This document shows, in pieces, positions 54,088-64,000 of a stretch of DNA of 64,000 nt (positions within the stretch are counted from its first letter, which is position 1; the number at the start of each line of letters is the position of its first letter). Made by a program: the position numbers and the translations under genes. Below the pieces are notes generated by a model. It was not told where the DNA came from and ran no database searches. It saw only the letters and a program-made list of their open reading frames with translations. The stretch comes from Taudactylus pleione (Eukaryota; Chordata; Amphibia; Anura; Myobatrachidae), in contig JAUIMM010000088.1 of the NCBI GenBank assembly GCA_031769625.1, forward strand, positions 5,595,501 through 5,659,500, given 5' to 3'.

Positions 54088-55197
54088 GAATATATTTTAA
54101 ATGACTGATTTTATACCAATTTTATTCATTTTTTCTTACTGTTATCCTAAATTCCCATTTTTTATACTATATGATACCATGCCTTTTATCAAAAGCTATC
54201 CTGTTTTAAATATGCCTTTTTATTGTATATTGTTATAAATGTCTTTTTATATATAGATATGCATTATCCCTTTTACATATACATATATATATATATCAAA
54301 CCCCTTTTCCTATAAGAGTATCTCTAACATTTTCTTTTATATGTTTTCATGAACCATATCTGCAAAAACGAACTTCATGCAAATTTAACTCCAACAAGAT
54401 GCAGTTGAGAGCACTTTCTGCTACTAGAGGTCCTATTACAACCAGATATACAAAAAACGAAAGTCAACGGCCGTCAACTTCTGGTTTTGCGGCAGAAATG
54501 GATGGCCGCTTTTTTACCTTTTTTAAAGTTAAAGACACTTTACCATACAAGCGGGATGCTTGTAGACATCAATTCTACCCCTCTAAACAACAAAAACAAC
54601 TTTATTGAAACCCCGCGAACACCGGAAGTGACTTTGAATCCACTTCCGGCGACGCAATTATCAACAGTTAAAAGGAGCCTTTGGAGAAGATACTGCACAC
54701 CATGGCGAGACAGGCTCCTGAGACTGAAAGGTAAGAGAGAATGGAAGGACCCGGGCCCCTCCATCAAGCCCGAACCCGGGTAATTCGTATCCCCCCTCTC
54801 TGTGCCCCTGTGTAGGCCCAATCCGCTGTTCACTGCCGTTCTTCATTGAATCGGCCTATCTGCTGTACAGCACATGCAGCATGTAATGCAGCATGTAATG
54901 ATACATTAAGCCATCGTATGCCAGATCGTGTAGTGTGTACATCGATGCAATGTACCGTTGCAGGCTTTAATCCAAATGATTGAATAAAAAAGGAAAAGCA
55001 GCACTATGACAATCCTAAATGAATACAATCAGGATAAATCTACTGCAGAAACCAGTTATTAATTCAAGCAAAGTTTATCACAAACCCATGATCCAAGCCT
55101 GAACTCTATCTGTACATCTACAGTAGCTCCAGCTTTAAAGTTATTCTGAATGTTAACAAAAGACTTATTCTACTGTATTCCTAATTTTGTAGCAATG
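54088..55197. other. Probable Penelope-like 3' non-coding tail, then unassigned
   Basis: 54088-54340 is AT-rich. A CACCGGAAGTGA...TCCACTTCCGG hairpin lies at about 54618-54649. The short frames at 54399-54846 have no domain. 54860-55197 shows nothing. Confidence 0.4.
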
Positions 55198-55653
55198 GGC
55201 CTGTATCAGAGATGGACGCTAATGCCACTGCAGCTGCGAATTTGTACGTAGCGGCTGTGTGAGAATGTGCAAATGTCACTGCTGACTGGATTTGTATTGA
55301 GACGCCCACCTGCACTTAGCAAAACCAGGCGATGAATCAAAAAGACGCAGCATCAGTCTCAGATCAGTCGATGATCGACCTTCTGAGTAGCCCTATGGAC
55401 ATGCAGAATGGGCACGGGAACTGAGACGCTGGAGCCAATTTTACTGCATACAAGGTCGCAGTTGTCTGCATTTGAGTTGCCAACTCATGGCCTTCCCTCC
55501 CATTGCCACCCACAAACGGTCCCTGCCGGTCACCCACTTTGCGAATAAAATCCTCAATATGAGCGACAATGAAAATTAAACGTGCGCAGATGCATGCGCA
55601 GATTATCACTAATAACTTAGTTGCATAAACATCGGCATTGCATCTATGAGGCC
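55198..55653. mobile_element. Harbinger-type MITE, subfamily 1
   Basis: Left GGGCCTGTATCAGAGATGGA, right CATCTATGAGGCCC. Shared interior with 13904-14370: GCAGAATGGGCACGGGAACT, CACAAACGGTCCC, TTTGCGAATAAAATCCTCA. Confidence 0.65.
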
Positions 55654-55684
55654 CAGTGTTAGTAATCATCACACAAGTAATAAT

Positions 55685-55814
55685 TAGAGATCGCCGACCC
55701 CCGTGGTTTGGTTTGGATCCGGATTCATCTTCGTGTTTTGGTTTTGGTTTTTGCAAAACCACCCTCACATGTTTTGGATCTGTATTTTTATAAAAATGAA
55801 ATAAAGAAAAATTG
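55685..55814 (-). mobile_element. 3' terminal fragment of a BED-hAT relative, reversed
   Basis: TAGAGATCGCCGACCCCCGT followed by GTTTTGGTTTTGGTTTTTGC and CACATGTTTTGGATCTGTAT matches the reversed 3' end family (compare 11020-11263). Confidence 0.55.
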
Positions 55815-56053
55815 GGATTAAGTTCCCTTATCATCTTTAATCTTGAGATATTTTAATTTCTGTTTATTATCATTCTCACTTGTAGCTTCCTCTAATTTCA
55901 TCCCCAGCATCTCCTGGCCTCTCCTATCTCTTCCCTGGCCCTTCCTCATGAGTCCATTCCCCTTTTTTGGGTGCATTATGTCCCTTTGAAAAATGAGGGG
56001 GGCGCCAATGCTCTTTCTGGCACAGGGCACCAAAAAGTCTAGTTACGGCTCTG
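55815..56053. mobile_element. Partial hAT-type MITE (relative of 52121-52394)
   Basis: Shares CTTGTAGCTTCCTC, CATCTCCTGG, TTCCCTGGCCCTTCC and the right end CTAGTTACGGCTCTG with that element in the same order on the complementary strand. The left end is missing. Confidence 0.7.
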
Positions 56054-56229
56054 AGTATCAGCATTGTTTTCACAGCACCCCAAAGCCAAAATTTTGTTAT
56101 TGAGTAATTCAGAAAAAATGTAGTAAAGTGAAGTAAATTGTGCTGACCTGTCATCCTTAGGCTAAGTTATGTGATTGTGGACAGGTTTGCGCTTCTGTTT
56201 TTGTACACATATTTACATTACATTGACGA

Positions 56230-56316
56230 TACATGGACCACCAACCTGTGGCAACCCTGCAAGTTTCCTGAGGCACCCCAGGGTGCCACGGCGCACAGTT
56301 TGGGAACCACTGCTCT
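56230..56316. mobile_element. Right end of a CAGTGGTTCCCAAACT hAT MITE
   Basis: AGTTTGGGAACCACTG ends at about 56312; the upstream GAGGCACCCCAGGGTGCC palindrome is typical of this non-autonomous hAT type. The left end is not found. Confidence 0.6.
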
Positions 56317-56544
56317 ACAGTATATTGTAGCCTGGTTACTTTTGGTCTTTTTATGGTATGTAACTTTGTTTTGTGCATTTTTGTGTCACATTGTATTGCA
56401 TACATTTGAATGACATACCTTATGTTGCATATTATAATGTATTGAGATTCAATAAAAATATATGTGAAAAAAAAACAGCTAAAATTACGTAATTTTGACC
56501 TGTTAGCATGCAATCCAAAACTTGAGTTGGGCACCTAAAACTTA

Positions 56545-57143
56545 GGGCTTGATTCAGAGCCACTCGTAAGCGGCAGCTCGTTCGCTCCGAGCGATGTTTG
56601 CCCAACTGCGCATGCATACGGATCGTTATACGCATGCGCGAACCAGTCAGTGCGGTCGAAATTCATGTGCTCGCAAAATAGCGAATGCCTGCTAATTTGA
56701 GTGACAGAATGAGGCGTATGTGGGTGGTAACAGGGGAAGGTATTTAAAAACGGGGAGTGGAAATCCGATCGCAGGCGTGCTTAAAGGTCAAAACGGGCGT
56801 TTTAAGGGAGTGCATAATTAATCCAGCAGCGTCATTGACCACGTCACTTGGTTTTTTTTATCTCAGAACTGCTCACAAAATAGTGGTTGAAAAAACCAAC
56901 CACAAGAATAGCGAGCAGTTCATACGCTGGTCGATGTACTCAATTAATCTAATAAATAGCGGACATGACGTATGGTGCGAGCGGCCAGGGGGCGTATTTT
57001 CCAAATTTACGTTCGCATGTTTTGCTCGTTCGTTCAGACTTAGAGGCGTGAACAGACCGCAAAGTGCGAACGGTTCATTTGAATAGCCACCCCTTTTTAG
57101 AAAACGAACGACCGCAAATAGCGAGCAGCTCTGAATGAGGGCC
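56545..57143. mobile_element. Harbinger-type MITE, subfamily 3, copy 1 (599 bp)
   Basis: Ends GGGCTTGATTCAGAGCC and GCTCTGAATGAGGGCC; flanks TTA (56542-56544 and 57144-57146), the classic PIF/Harbinger duplication. The copy at 59071-59669 has the same length. Both carry a plus-strand frame with a shared SEQFIRWSMYSINLINSGHD stretch. Confidence 0.88.
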
Positions 57144-57149
57144 TTAGTT

Positions 57150-57306
57150 GCTTACGCTCTGTTGCATATCTAGGTGTTATGGTCACTTATGTAGCAATGT
57201 ATATTATCCATGTCCTTGTCCAATTTTGTACTGTAAGTCAGTTGTCAAGTTATTTATGTACTTTGTAAGACGCTGCAGAACACTTGTGGCGCCATATAAA
57301 TAAAGG

Positions 57307-57359
<53 letters not shown>

Positions 57360-57362
57360 TTA
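57150..57362 (+). mobile_element. L2/SINE-type tail with (ATA)n
   Basis: GTACTTTGTAAGACGCTGCA, then GGCGCCATATAAATAAAGGA leading into about 50 bases of AAT repeat (57309-57360), is the usual end of L2-tailed elements in vertebrates and parallels 34370-34405. The 5' part is not recognisable. Confidence 0.7.
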
Positions 57363-58074
57363 GGCCTTTGTCCTGATGTCACTAATGTCATAAGCATGGG
57401 GGTCTAATGTTCCTAATTTCCGAGAACAGTCTCAGTTTTTAAATACTTGTCCCTAGAAATGTCCCTATCTCTCCAAATTACTTAACTGCACAATAATTTT
57501 CTATTAAAATATTAAATGTAATTTTACTATCTATTTTTGTTTTCTGGCTGTTCAAAATTAGTACTCATTAAGGAAGATATTAAAATGCACAAGAAAGTGT
57601 TATAATTCAATTGCTGTTAGTAAACTTATTGTCACTGGATAGCAATTTTCACTATGCTGAGATACACTATGAAGTGTGTAGATAAACCAAGTCAGCTGCA
57701 AAGTGTTCTTCAAAATGTATAACATGTAGGGAAAAATAGAAATGCATCCTCAGGGAAGAAAAGATAAAACTATGACAGCATTCAACAAACTCCCATCCCT
57801 TAAACAGAATTGTTTAGTTCACAAAGTCAGAAACCTGAATCTAGTTCGGGAAACTTTACTTCACAACAATGTCACTGTGGCCTTTAAAATATAAAATACC
57901 AGTCCAGATACTGCACACCAGACTGGATCTGCTCATAGGTGTTAGTAGTAGTATAGTTAGAATAACTGAACAGTTAACTCTAGTACACCCTGCATTCAAA
58001 TCTTAAGGTTCAGTCTGTGACTCTTCTTGATATTTACACAAGTCTTTGTAACATCAGTTAGTCTAAATTCTACT
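57363..58074. other. Stretch without recognised features
   Basis: AT-rich; no frames or termini of note. Confidence 0.5.
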
Positions 58075-58104
58075 AATATGTGGTTATGTTTGACAATATT
58101 ACCA

Positions 58105-58560
58105 GAATCAGTATGATTTACTGCCGGCCTCATGGCCAGAGGTACAAATCCCGACAGTGGACCCCGGCAGTAAGTATTTTTTCTATTTACTAACCTAACC
58201 ACCGCTCCTAACCCTAACCCTCCCTTAGGGGTGCCTAACCCTAACCTCCCCCCCCAAGTGGCTAACCCCAATCCCCCTCTAAGTGCCTAAACCTAAGCCC
58301 CCCTTCCCTGCAGCCTAACCCTAAGTCTCCCGGGGGGTGCATAACCCTAACCTCCCCTCGGGGGTGCCTAACCCTAAGTCCTCCCCAGGAGCCCCTAACC
58401 CCCCCCGGCGGCTGTCCGTGCCCGGCACCCGGCTTACCTTTGATCGGCGAGCCGGGTGTCGGGTTCCCTGCGTAGGTCTAATGACAGTCGTCAGGATTTC
58501 GACGCCTGTCATTAGACACTTGCCAGGATTAGACAGTCGGGATGCCGAACATTAAGTGTG
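58105..58560. mobile_element. Palindrome-ended element with telomere-like array, copy 3
   Basis: Left GGTACAAATCCCGACAGTGG, right GATTAGACAGTCGGGATGCC. The array at 58185-58405 has CTAACCCTAACC and GTGCCTAACCCTAA units with C-rich spacers. A GTCTAATGACAG...CTGTCATTAGAC hairpin lies at 58476-58517. It splits an older repeat that is contiguous at 24690-24900. Confidence 0.75.
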
Positions 58561-59067
58561 ATATTCAGCCCTGACATGTGTTTGATATTTGATTAAATTG
58601 ACTATGAAATATTCTCTTTGTTGCAGAGATTGCGACAGATGGTTGGAGTTCCAGTTCCGATCACAGTGGGTATCCAGTCAGTCTCCTGGGAACTGCTCTA
58701 ACATCACTTATACATTTTAAAAGTTTCCTGTGTCAATAAAATGCACTTTGCCTTTTGGAGTTTCCGATTCTTTTATTCCACATTTGTGTCCTCCTGCATG
58801 ATGGTGCTAAATATTGAAGAGCTCTGACATTGGGAGCTTCTGCCTCTGATGGTGCAGCAGACAATCTTTCACAGTAAGAGGTCTGTTTATGAAGATCCAA
58901 AAGGGCCGGACTCCAGTGGAATCTGCTTTATTAAGCACCGTGCTACTGGTAACTCCTATTACGTATGTGATGAAATTAATATTTTTTTTATGTAACCATT
59001 GCAAATGTATTCAGAGAATTACAGTATTATTGTCTTTAGCTTAATAACAATTTAACAAATAACAGAT
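58561..59067. repeat. Right part of the older repeat, then unassigned sequence
   Basis: 58572-58690 matches 24770-24890 (TTGATATTTGATTAAATTG, CTATGAAATATTCT, CAGATGGTTGGAGTTCCAG). From 58750 on nothing is recognised. Confidence 0.5.
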
Positions 59068-59070
59068 TTT

Positions 59071-59669
59071 GGCCCTCATTCAGAGCCGCTCGTTAGCGGC
59101 AGTACGCTCGTTCCGAGCGATGTTTGCACATCTGCGCATGCGTACGGTTTTTAGTACGCATGCGCGAACCAGTCAGTGCGGCCGAAATTCATTGGTACGC
59201 AATATAGCGAGTGCCTGCTATTTTGATTGACAGAATGAGGCGTATGTGGGTGGTAACAGGGGAAGGTGCTTGAAAATGGGGAGTGGAGATCCGAACGCAG
59301 GCGTGCTTAAAGGTCAAAACGGGCGTTTTATGGGTGTGGATATTTAAAACAGCAGCGTCATTGTTCACGTCACTGGGTTATTTTATAGCCAGAACTGCTC
59401 GCAAATTTGTGGTAGCAAACACCAACCACAAGAATAGCGAGCAGTTCATACGCTGGTCGATGTACTCGATTAATCTAATAAATAGCGGACATGACGTAGG
59501 ATGCGAGCGGCCAGGGGGCGTTTTTAACAAATAAACGAGCGTATGTTTTGCTCGCTCGTTCAGACTTAGAGGTGTGAACAGACTGCAATGTGCGTACGGT
59601 TCATTTGAATAGCCACCCCTTGTTTTTAAACGAACGACCGCAAATAGCGAACGGCTCTGAATCAGGCCC
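59071..59669. mobile_element. Harbinger-type MITE, subfamily 3, copy 2 (599 bp)
   Basis: Ends GGCCCTCATTCAGAGCC and GGCTCTGAATCAGGCCC; flanks TTT. Internally collinear with 56545-57143, including GAGGCGTATGTGGGTGGTAA, AGGTCAAAACGGGCG and GGACATGACGTA. The reading frame 59283-59534 parallels 56757-57086 but ends earlier. Confidence 0.85.
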
Positions 59670-60267
59670 TTTGTTTTAAAGACTTCGGGTGTGCTGCATT
59701 TATTCTGTCAGTTACTTTTCAGCGGATGGTGGCAGCTATAGGCGGTTTTTGCACCCAACCTTATTTCTGGTGCCTGTTACAGGTCATGTCTCTCTTACCT
59801 CAGAGTGATATTCAGCGGTGGGGATGTAATGGGGCATGTTATTCCCTAGTAGGGATTCCAAATGTTTAGGGTGCGATTAAATGCACTCATGTGGCACTCG
59901 CATGCAGTGCCCGTGTGGAATGAAAGAATCTTTTGGAAATGCAAAACCATCCATCATCATGAATGTGCAGGTTGTGTGATGCCAAACAGGACATACTCCA
60001 TGTTGTGGTTGGCTGCCCTGGATCTCATGATTCCTATATCCTGCAGCAATCATCATTATTCTGTCATTTTGAAAAAGAAAATTTTCCATGTGGTTGGCTG
60101 CTGCATAAGGTTTTTTATTCTACTAAAATAAGTAAATGTCATACTTTTTTAAAATAATGAAATATAATTTGTTATTTTTGTTTTTTAAGAGATTCTGAAT
60201 ATGGAAATCATTCACAACTACTAATGCCACTCGCAGGATAACTTGTCACATGTCACTGCCAGATGAG
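59670..60267. other. Stretch without recognised features
   Basis: Short frames on both strands at 59862-60157 share no residues with any known family that I recognise. Confidence 0.45.
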
Positions 60268-60270
60268 TTA

Positions 60271-60652
60271 TACCCCTTTCACATTGCAATCCTGGTTCGC
60301 ACCCGTGATTTTGTACACGGGTCCATCCCGGGTGCTAGCTGGATGAGACCCCTTTCATACTGCCGGCCCGACCTGGATTAATGATGTCATCACTACCACG
60401 TGCTGAGCCCGCCATGGAGGTGAGATCATCACCAAGCGCCGGCTCTTCCTATGCTGTGAACGCGACCCGGGTTGCCTCGACCCGGGTTACCTGTTCACAC
60501 TGCCCCGCTAGCCGGGTTGAACCTGTGTTTAGCCCTGCTCGTTACCCGGGTTAAAATGCTGGGTTGCTCGACCCAGGAATATTTCAAATGGGTCCTTTCA
60601 CACTGCACAATAACCCGGTTTGCTGCGCGTTGCTGGCAGTTTGAAAGGGGTA
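60271..60652. mobile_element. MITE with TACCCCTTTCA ends (382 bp)
   Basis: TACCCCTTTCACATTGC on the left pairs with TTTGAAAGGGGTA on the right; both flanks are TTA (60268-60270 and 60653-60655), fitting a PIF/Harbinger-type MITE. The interior repeats CGACCCGGGTT / AACCCGGGT motifs in both orientations. Confidence 0.85.
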
Positions 60653-60655
60653 TTA

Positions 60656-60992
60656 TAGAACATACGTTTTGGCACATTTCTGACGTCTACACATATTTGC
60701 CTACACTCACCTTTCAAAGTTTGTGTCCTGCTGTATTCAAAGTCTGCTGTTTGCCTTCTCTGTAAAGGTTCCTTGTTTATGTTCGATGTTCACTTGTATT
60801 CAATCGTGTTTGAACTTGCTTATCCATGGTTGAGCCAGCTCAAATACAATTAAACTTGTCTGCCATACAAAAATTTAACTTGACTCTGTATCGACGTTCT
60901 AAAATTTTAAACTTTCTGTAGAATTTGTGTTCCAATGTAACGAAAATCAGTTTCCAGCCTGTTCGAACATTCCAAACATCATTCACCTAAGG
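60656..60992. other. Short interval without features
   Basis: AT-rich, no gene. Confidence 0.4.
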
Positions 60993-61000
60993 ATCTTCAA

Positions 61001-61334
61001 CATAGATGCCGACATTATAGCTGCCCCTTCCGGGAGGGGGCAGCCAGATCGGCAAAATCGGGGGCGTGACCGGCAGTTGTGGGTGGCACGGGGGCATGGC
61101 CATGCGATCGCATAATTTTGGCCCGCCCCTGCTAAACAATGCCGGTATTTCCGGAATTGTGCAGCAGGGGGTGGGGCTAAAACTATGCGATTCAGCATGA
61201 AACGCGTCACTGCCCCTCACAGCTACGGAGGTTTCTCATACAATCGTGGGGGGGGCAGTGGCTGCCGGGGGGCTTGCAAGCCTTTCCGAGGGATCTGAAG
61301 CGGCACCCGATTTTCGGGAGGGTAGGCAAGTATG
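61001..61334. mobile_element. hAT-type MITE with CATACTTGCC ends, copy 2 (334 bp)
   Basis: Left CATAGATGCCGACATTATAG, right GGTAGGCAAGTATG; flanks ATCTTCAA (60993-61000 and 61335-61342), an exact 8-bp duplication. The interior shares CTGCCCCTTCCGGGAGGGGG and GGTGGGGCTAAAA with 17015-17389. Confidence 0.9.
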
Positions 61335-61342
61335 ATCTTCAA

Positions 61343-62297
61343 TCAGCTTGCAGTTTTTACAAATAACTGTAGTTACAAAAAAGCCCTGCATAAATGGCAA
61401 AGTTATACCATATTTCCTTTGCTGACACTACATACTAAGCTCTCAAAAACTCTAAATTGAAATATCAGAAGACTCAGGGTCTAACACTGGAAATAAAAAA
61501 TGAAAACAATCTCAGATATTTCAAATAATGAACAGTCTTTTATGATTATCTCTTCATGTACTGAACAGTTTATCAATACTGTACATGGGTCATATTTGTT
61601 TAAATTGTGCTTCAGAATTTTCTAACATAATCGCTTCTCTGATTTTGAAAGTCAATTACAGGAAGAATGCTGGGAAAAAAGCAATAAATGTCTGTTGATC
61701 TAAGAATTAAGCCACAGAACCGCATAAACCATTTTTCCAAGAGTTCCTTTGCCCTTGAGTTAAGTGTTAAATTTAAGATGCAAATAAATATTTGGCAAGT
61801 TCAGTACCATCTACACTGTGTTTCAAATAATAAATCAATTTAACCAACTTGAAACCCAATAAACAGTATTAAATTTAAGGCGGTGAGGATTTTGTGCATA
61901 GATTGTAGTGCTATAAGTGCTATTTCTAAATACATTGTAGAAAAAAAAAGAATAGGAATAGCATAAACTATGTGTTCACTATGTGAACACCCTGATACTA
62001 AGCATAGTAGAAGGATATAGGGTTATTTTGGTTTAACTGTAATTTTCATCAGTTTATACAGTTATACAACAAAGATAACACTAGCACTAATTAACCTATC
62101 AATCACACTGGCACCGTGACCTCATAATTTTGGTGGGGGTGGTAGTGGGTAAATGCACCTAAATTACAGTGCTCAGTTCATTTATAGCAATACATACTGT
62201 ACAACACCACTACTACACTGTAGCAATAAATGCCTCTACTATATATTACTATATGACTATATATTACTACTACTACTACTACGCAATATATACCATT
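61343..62297. other. Stretch without recognised features
   Basis: AT-rich DNA, ending in a short (ACT)n run at 62268-62282. Confidence 0.5.
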
Positions 62298-62305
62298 ACT
62301 ATAAT

Positions 62306-62561
62306 TAGGGATGTGCAGGCTCGGATAGGTTCGAGTTTGCACATTGAGTTCGGATTTTTCCCTCCAAAAAAACGGAACTCAGAAAGAGGCAAAACGTCAT
62401 CTTACATGGACGAACATCATCATTCCTGGACTTTTGTCCAGAAATGATGATGTTCGTCCATGTAAGATGACGTTTTGCCTCTTTCTGAGTTCCGTTTTTT
62501 TGGAGGGAAAAATCCGAACTCAACGTGCAAACTCGAACCTATCCGAGCCTGCACATCCCTA
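62306..62561. mobile_element. Foldback hAT MITE (256 bp)
   Basis: Two long arms starting TAGGGATGTGCAGGCTCGGA and including CTCCAAAAAAACGGAACTC and AGGCAAAACGTCATC pair around a centre of a few bases near 62437. The flanks are ACTATAAT (62298-62305 and 62562-62569), exact. The almost identical frames on opposite strands are a consequence of the symmetry. The interior blocks resemble the subterminal part of the BED-hAT elements (GAGGCAAAACGTCATC at about 19702). Confidence 0.93.
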
Positions 62562-62569
62562 ACTATAAT

Positions 62570-63430
62570 ACAGCGATACATTCTTTTATCAGCAGTGCTC
62601 AACAGGTCAAATAACCATGCAACATCTGACCACCAGTACCTTCATATTCACCAGTTTCTCCTATGCATGCCTCCTCTTGCTTCTCACTCGCCCACCAAAT
62701 TATCTCTCACAAGCCTGCTCTTGCCCACCAGTTTCTCTCATACATGTGCCTGGTGCTCATCAGCTTCTCCCTTACATACCCTATAGTGCAAACCAGGTTC
62801 TTCCTCTTTGTCTGCCCAACAACTTCTCCGTCACATGCCCACTCACCAGCAAAACTTGCCTCCCTCACTCTATGGTGGCTGATCTCTGTCCAAGAGCTGG
62901 GAGACTCTCTTTCAAGAACTTGTGGTGCTCTCTTGCATGTATATCTGGGGGTTCCCCCTAGGTTACATAGCAGGCAGCCATGTTGCTCCCTACTCTTCTC
63001 CAATATCTTCTTAGCATGTCAAGAAAATAGCACATTTGTTCTTTAAATATAAAAGCTTTTTGTAGATTTTTTTTGGGGGGAATTATGTATACATTAATTG
63101 TACTCTATCTGATGTATGAGCAAAGAGGAAAAAGTGCCATCCTCAATAGCAGCATGTTAGAGTACAGTATGCGGGTTATGTAATAGGTTCAGAGTTTAAG
63201 GAACATGTTTTCCTCAAGCTCACTGCTGAATTTAAAGCAGCAATTAGTTGTAAGGCTGGTTTTTCCTTATAACTAATTGCTCCTTTAAATTGAATGGCAA
63301 ACTCGCTGAAAACACATCGGGGGGGGTGATGAATGTTGAGAAATAAAGTGGAAGGAAATGAGTATACCAACCAATCAGCATCTACTGTAAAGCAAATTTT
63401 TCAAACACACTATGGAGTCCATGTACTAAA
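62570..63430. other. Stretch with one hairpin and no genes
   Basis: A C/T-rich region with short overlapping frames (62475-63046) shows no domain. A hairpin with GCAATTAGTTGTAAGG and CCTTATAACTAATTGC arms lies at about 63239-63285. Confidence 0.45.
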
Positions 63431-64000
63431 GGGTCTATTCAGACCCAGATGCTAAGCCGTGAACGCTCGCTATGGGCGATTGTCGCCCGTCTGCACGTGC
63501 ATATGAGTCGCAGTTTGCGTGTGCAAGCCAGTCATTACGATTGGGAATCGTGCGCTCGTTGTACACAGACTGAATGCTACTTTGAGTGACAGATAGTGCC
63601 GTTTGTGGGTGGTAACAGAGGAAGGTGCTTGTGTACGGGGGAGTGGTGCTGCGAACGCAGGCGTGTCTGGGTGTCAAAACGGAGTTTTATGGGTGTGCAT
63701 TATTAGCATGGAAGCTTCATTGTACACGTCACTTGGTTGTATTTCAGCCTACAGTGATCGCAGTGCTTGCACTGGGTTAGGGTCTACCTCAAGCGGTGCG
63801 TGCAGCTCCAATGCTTCTCGATGGTTCTGATTACTCATACACTTCCTGGACATGACGTGTGCTAAGAAAGAAAAGTGGGCGTCTTTAGACAGGCGTGCGC
63901 TCACTCTGCCATCGCTCTCTAAGTCATAGAAGGCGTCCCTACACCAGACAGGGATATCGCGGAATTTGCATATCCGGCCCCTTTTGGATGCGAGCGATCG
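63431..64000. mobile_element. Harbinger-type MITE, subfamily 3, copy 3, cut by the window edge
   Basis: Begins GGGTCTATTCAGACCC and is collinear with 56545 and 59071 through GAGTGACAGATAGTGCCGTT, GTGGGTGGTAACAGAGGAAG, TGCGAACGCAGGCGTG and GGACATGACGTGTG. The right end is beyond the window. Confidence 0.7.

Noticed and set aside
62305..62602. Pairs of nearly identical 60-72 codon frames on opposite strands
   Set aside because: They arise from the two arms of the foldback element.

Overview
The window looks like intergenic DNA from a large, repeat-rich vertebrate genome, most likely a frog. This is inferred from the mix of BED-finger hAT transposons, Penelope-like (GIY-YIG) retroelement tails, an L2-tailed tRNA-derived SINE, Harbinger-type MITEs with ends reading GGCCTGATTCAG, and many AT microsatellites. 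No host protein-coding exon, rRNA, functional tRNA or CRISPR array could be supported. Every interpretable coding signal belongs to a decayed transposable element.

Layout. 1-4509: a minus-strand BED-hAT copy (copy 1) running off the left edge, split by about 2.4 kb of foreign DNA with two G-rich minisatellite blocks. 4.5-11 kb: non-coding repeats and small elements. 11-17.4 kb: hAT terminal pieces and two copies (12207-12636, 15844-16314) of an element built as a chain of consecutive hairpins. 19301-19487: a large inverted repeat with a hammerhead-ribozyme-like core at its tip. 19594-24236: hAT copy 2, the best preserved transposase, interrupted by a Penelope-like fragment. 29547-33870: hAT copy 3, complete at both ends with a perfect 8-bp target duplication but lacking the catalytic core; its leader is a tandem array carrying two hairpin-chain insertions. 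34-43 kb: a SINE, minisatellites, a broken mariner and Harbinger MITEs. 44083-49473: a 5.4-kb transposase-less hAT-type element with a perfect 8-bp duplication, loaded with nested elements including a telomere-like array. 49.5-64 kb: Penelope-like tail, several MITEs with exact target duplications, sister 599-bp Harbinger MITEs, another telomere-like element and foldback elements.

How the parts relate. The BED-hAT copies and the foldback MITEs at 14517, 24237 and 62306 share a terminal tip (TAGGGATG followed by TG or AG) and, where both ends survive, 8-bp duplications, so one transposase family may have moved them all. The hairpin-chain elements share CTGATTCAG/CTGAATCAG ends and short duplications with the simpler Harbinger MITEs. 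Nesting gives a partial chronology: tandem array first, then the 5.4-kb hAT; hAT copy 2 before the Penelope fragment; Penelope tail before the MITE at 53879.

Ends, target duplications and hairpins were read by eye. Family assignments rest on recognised motifs, not database searches.
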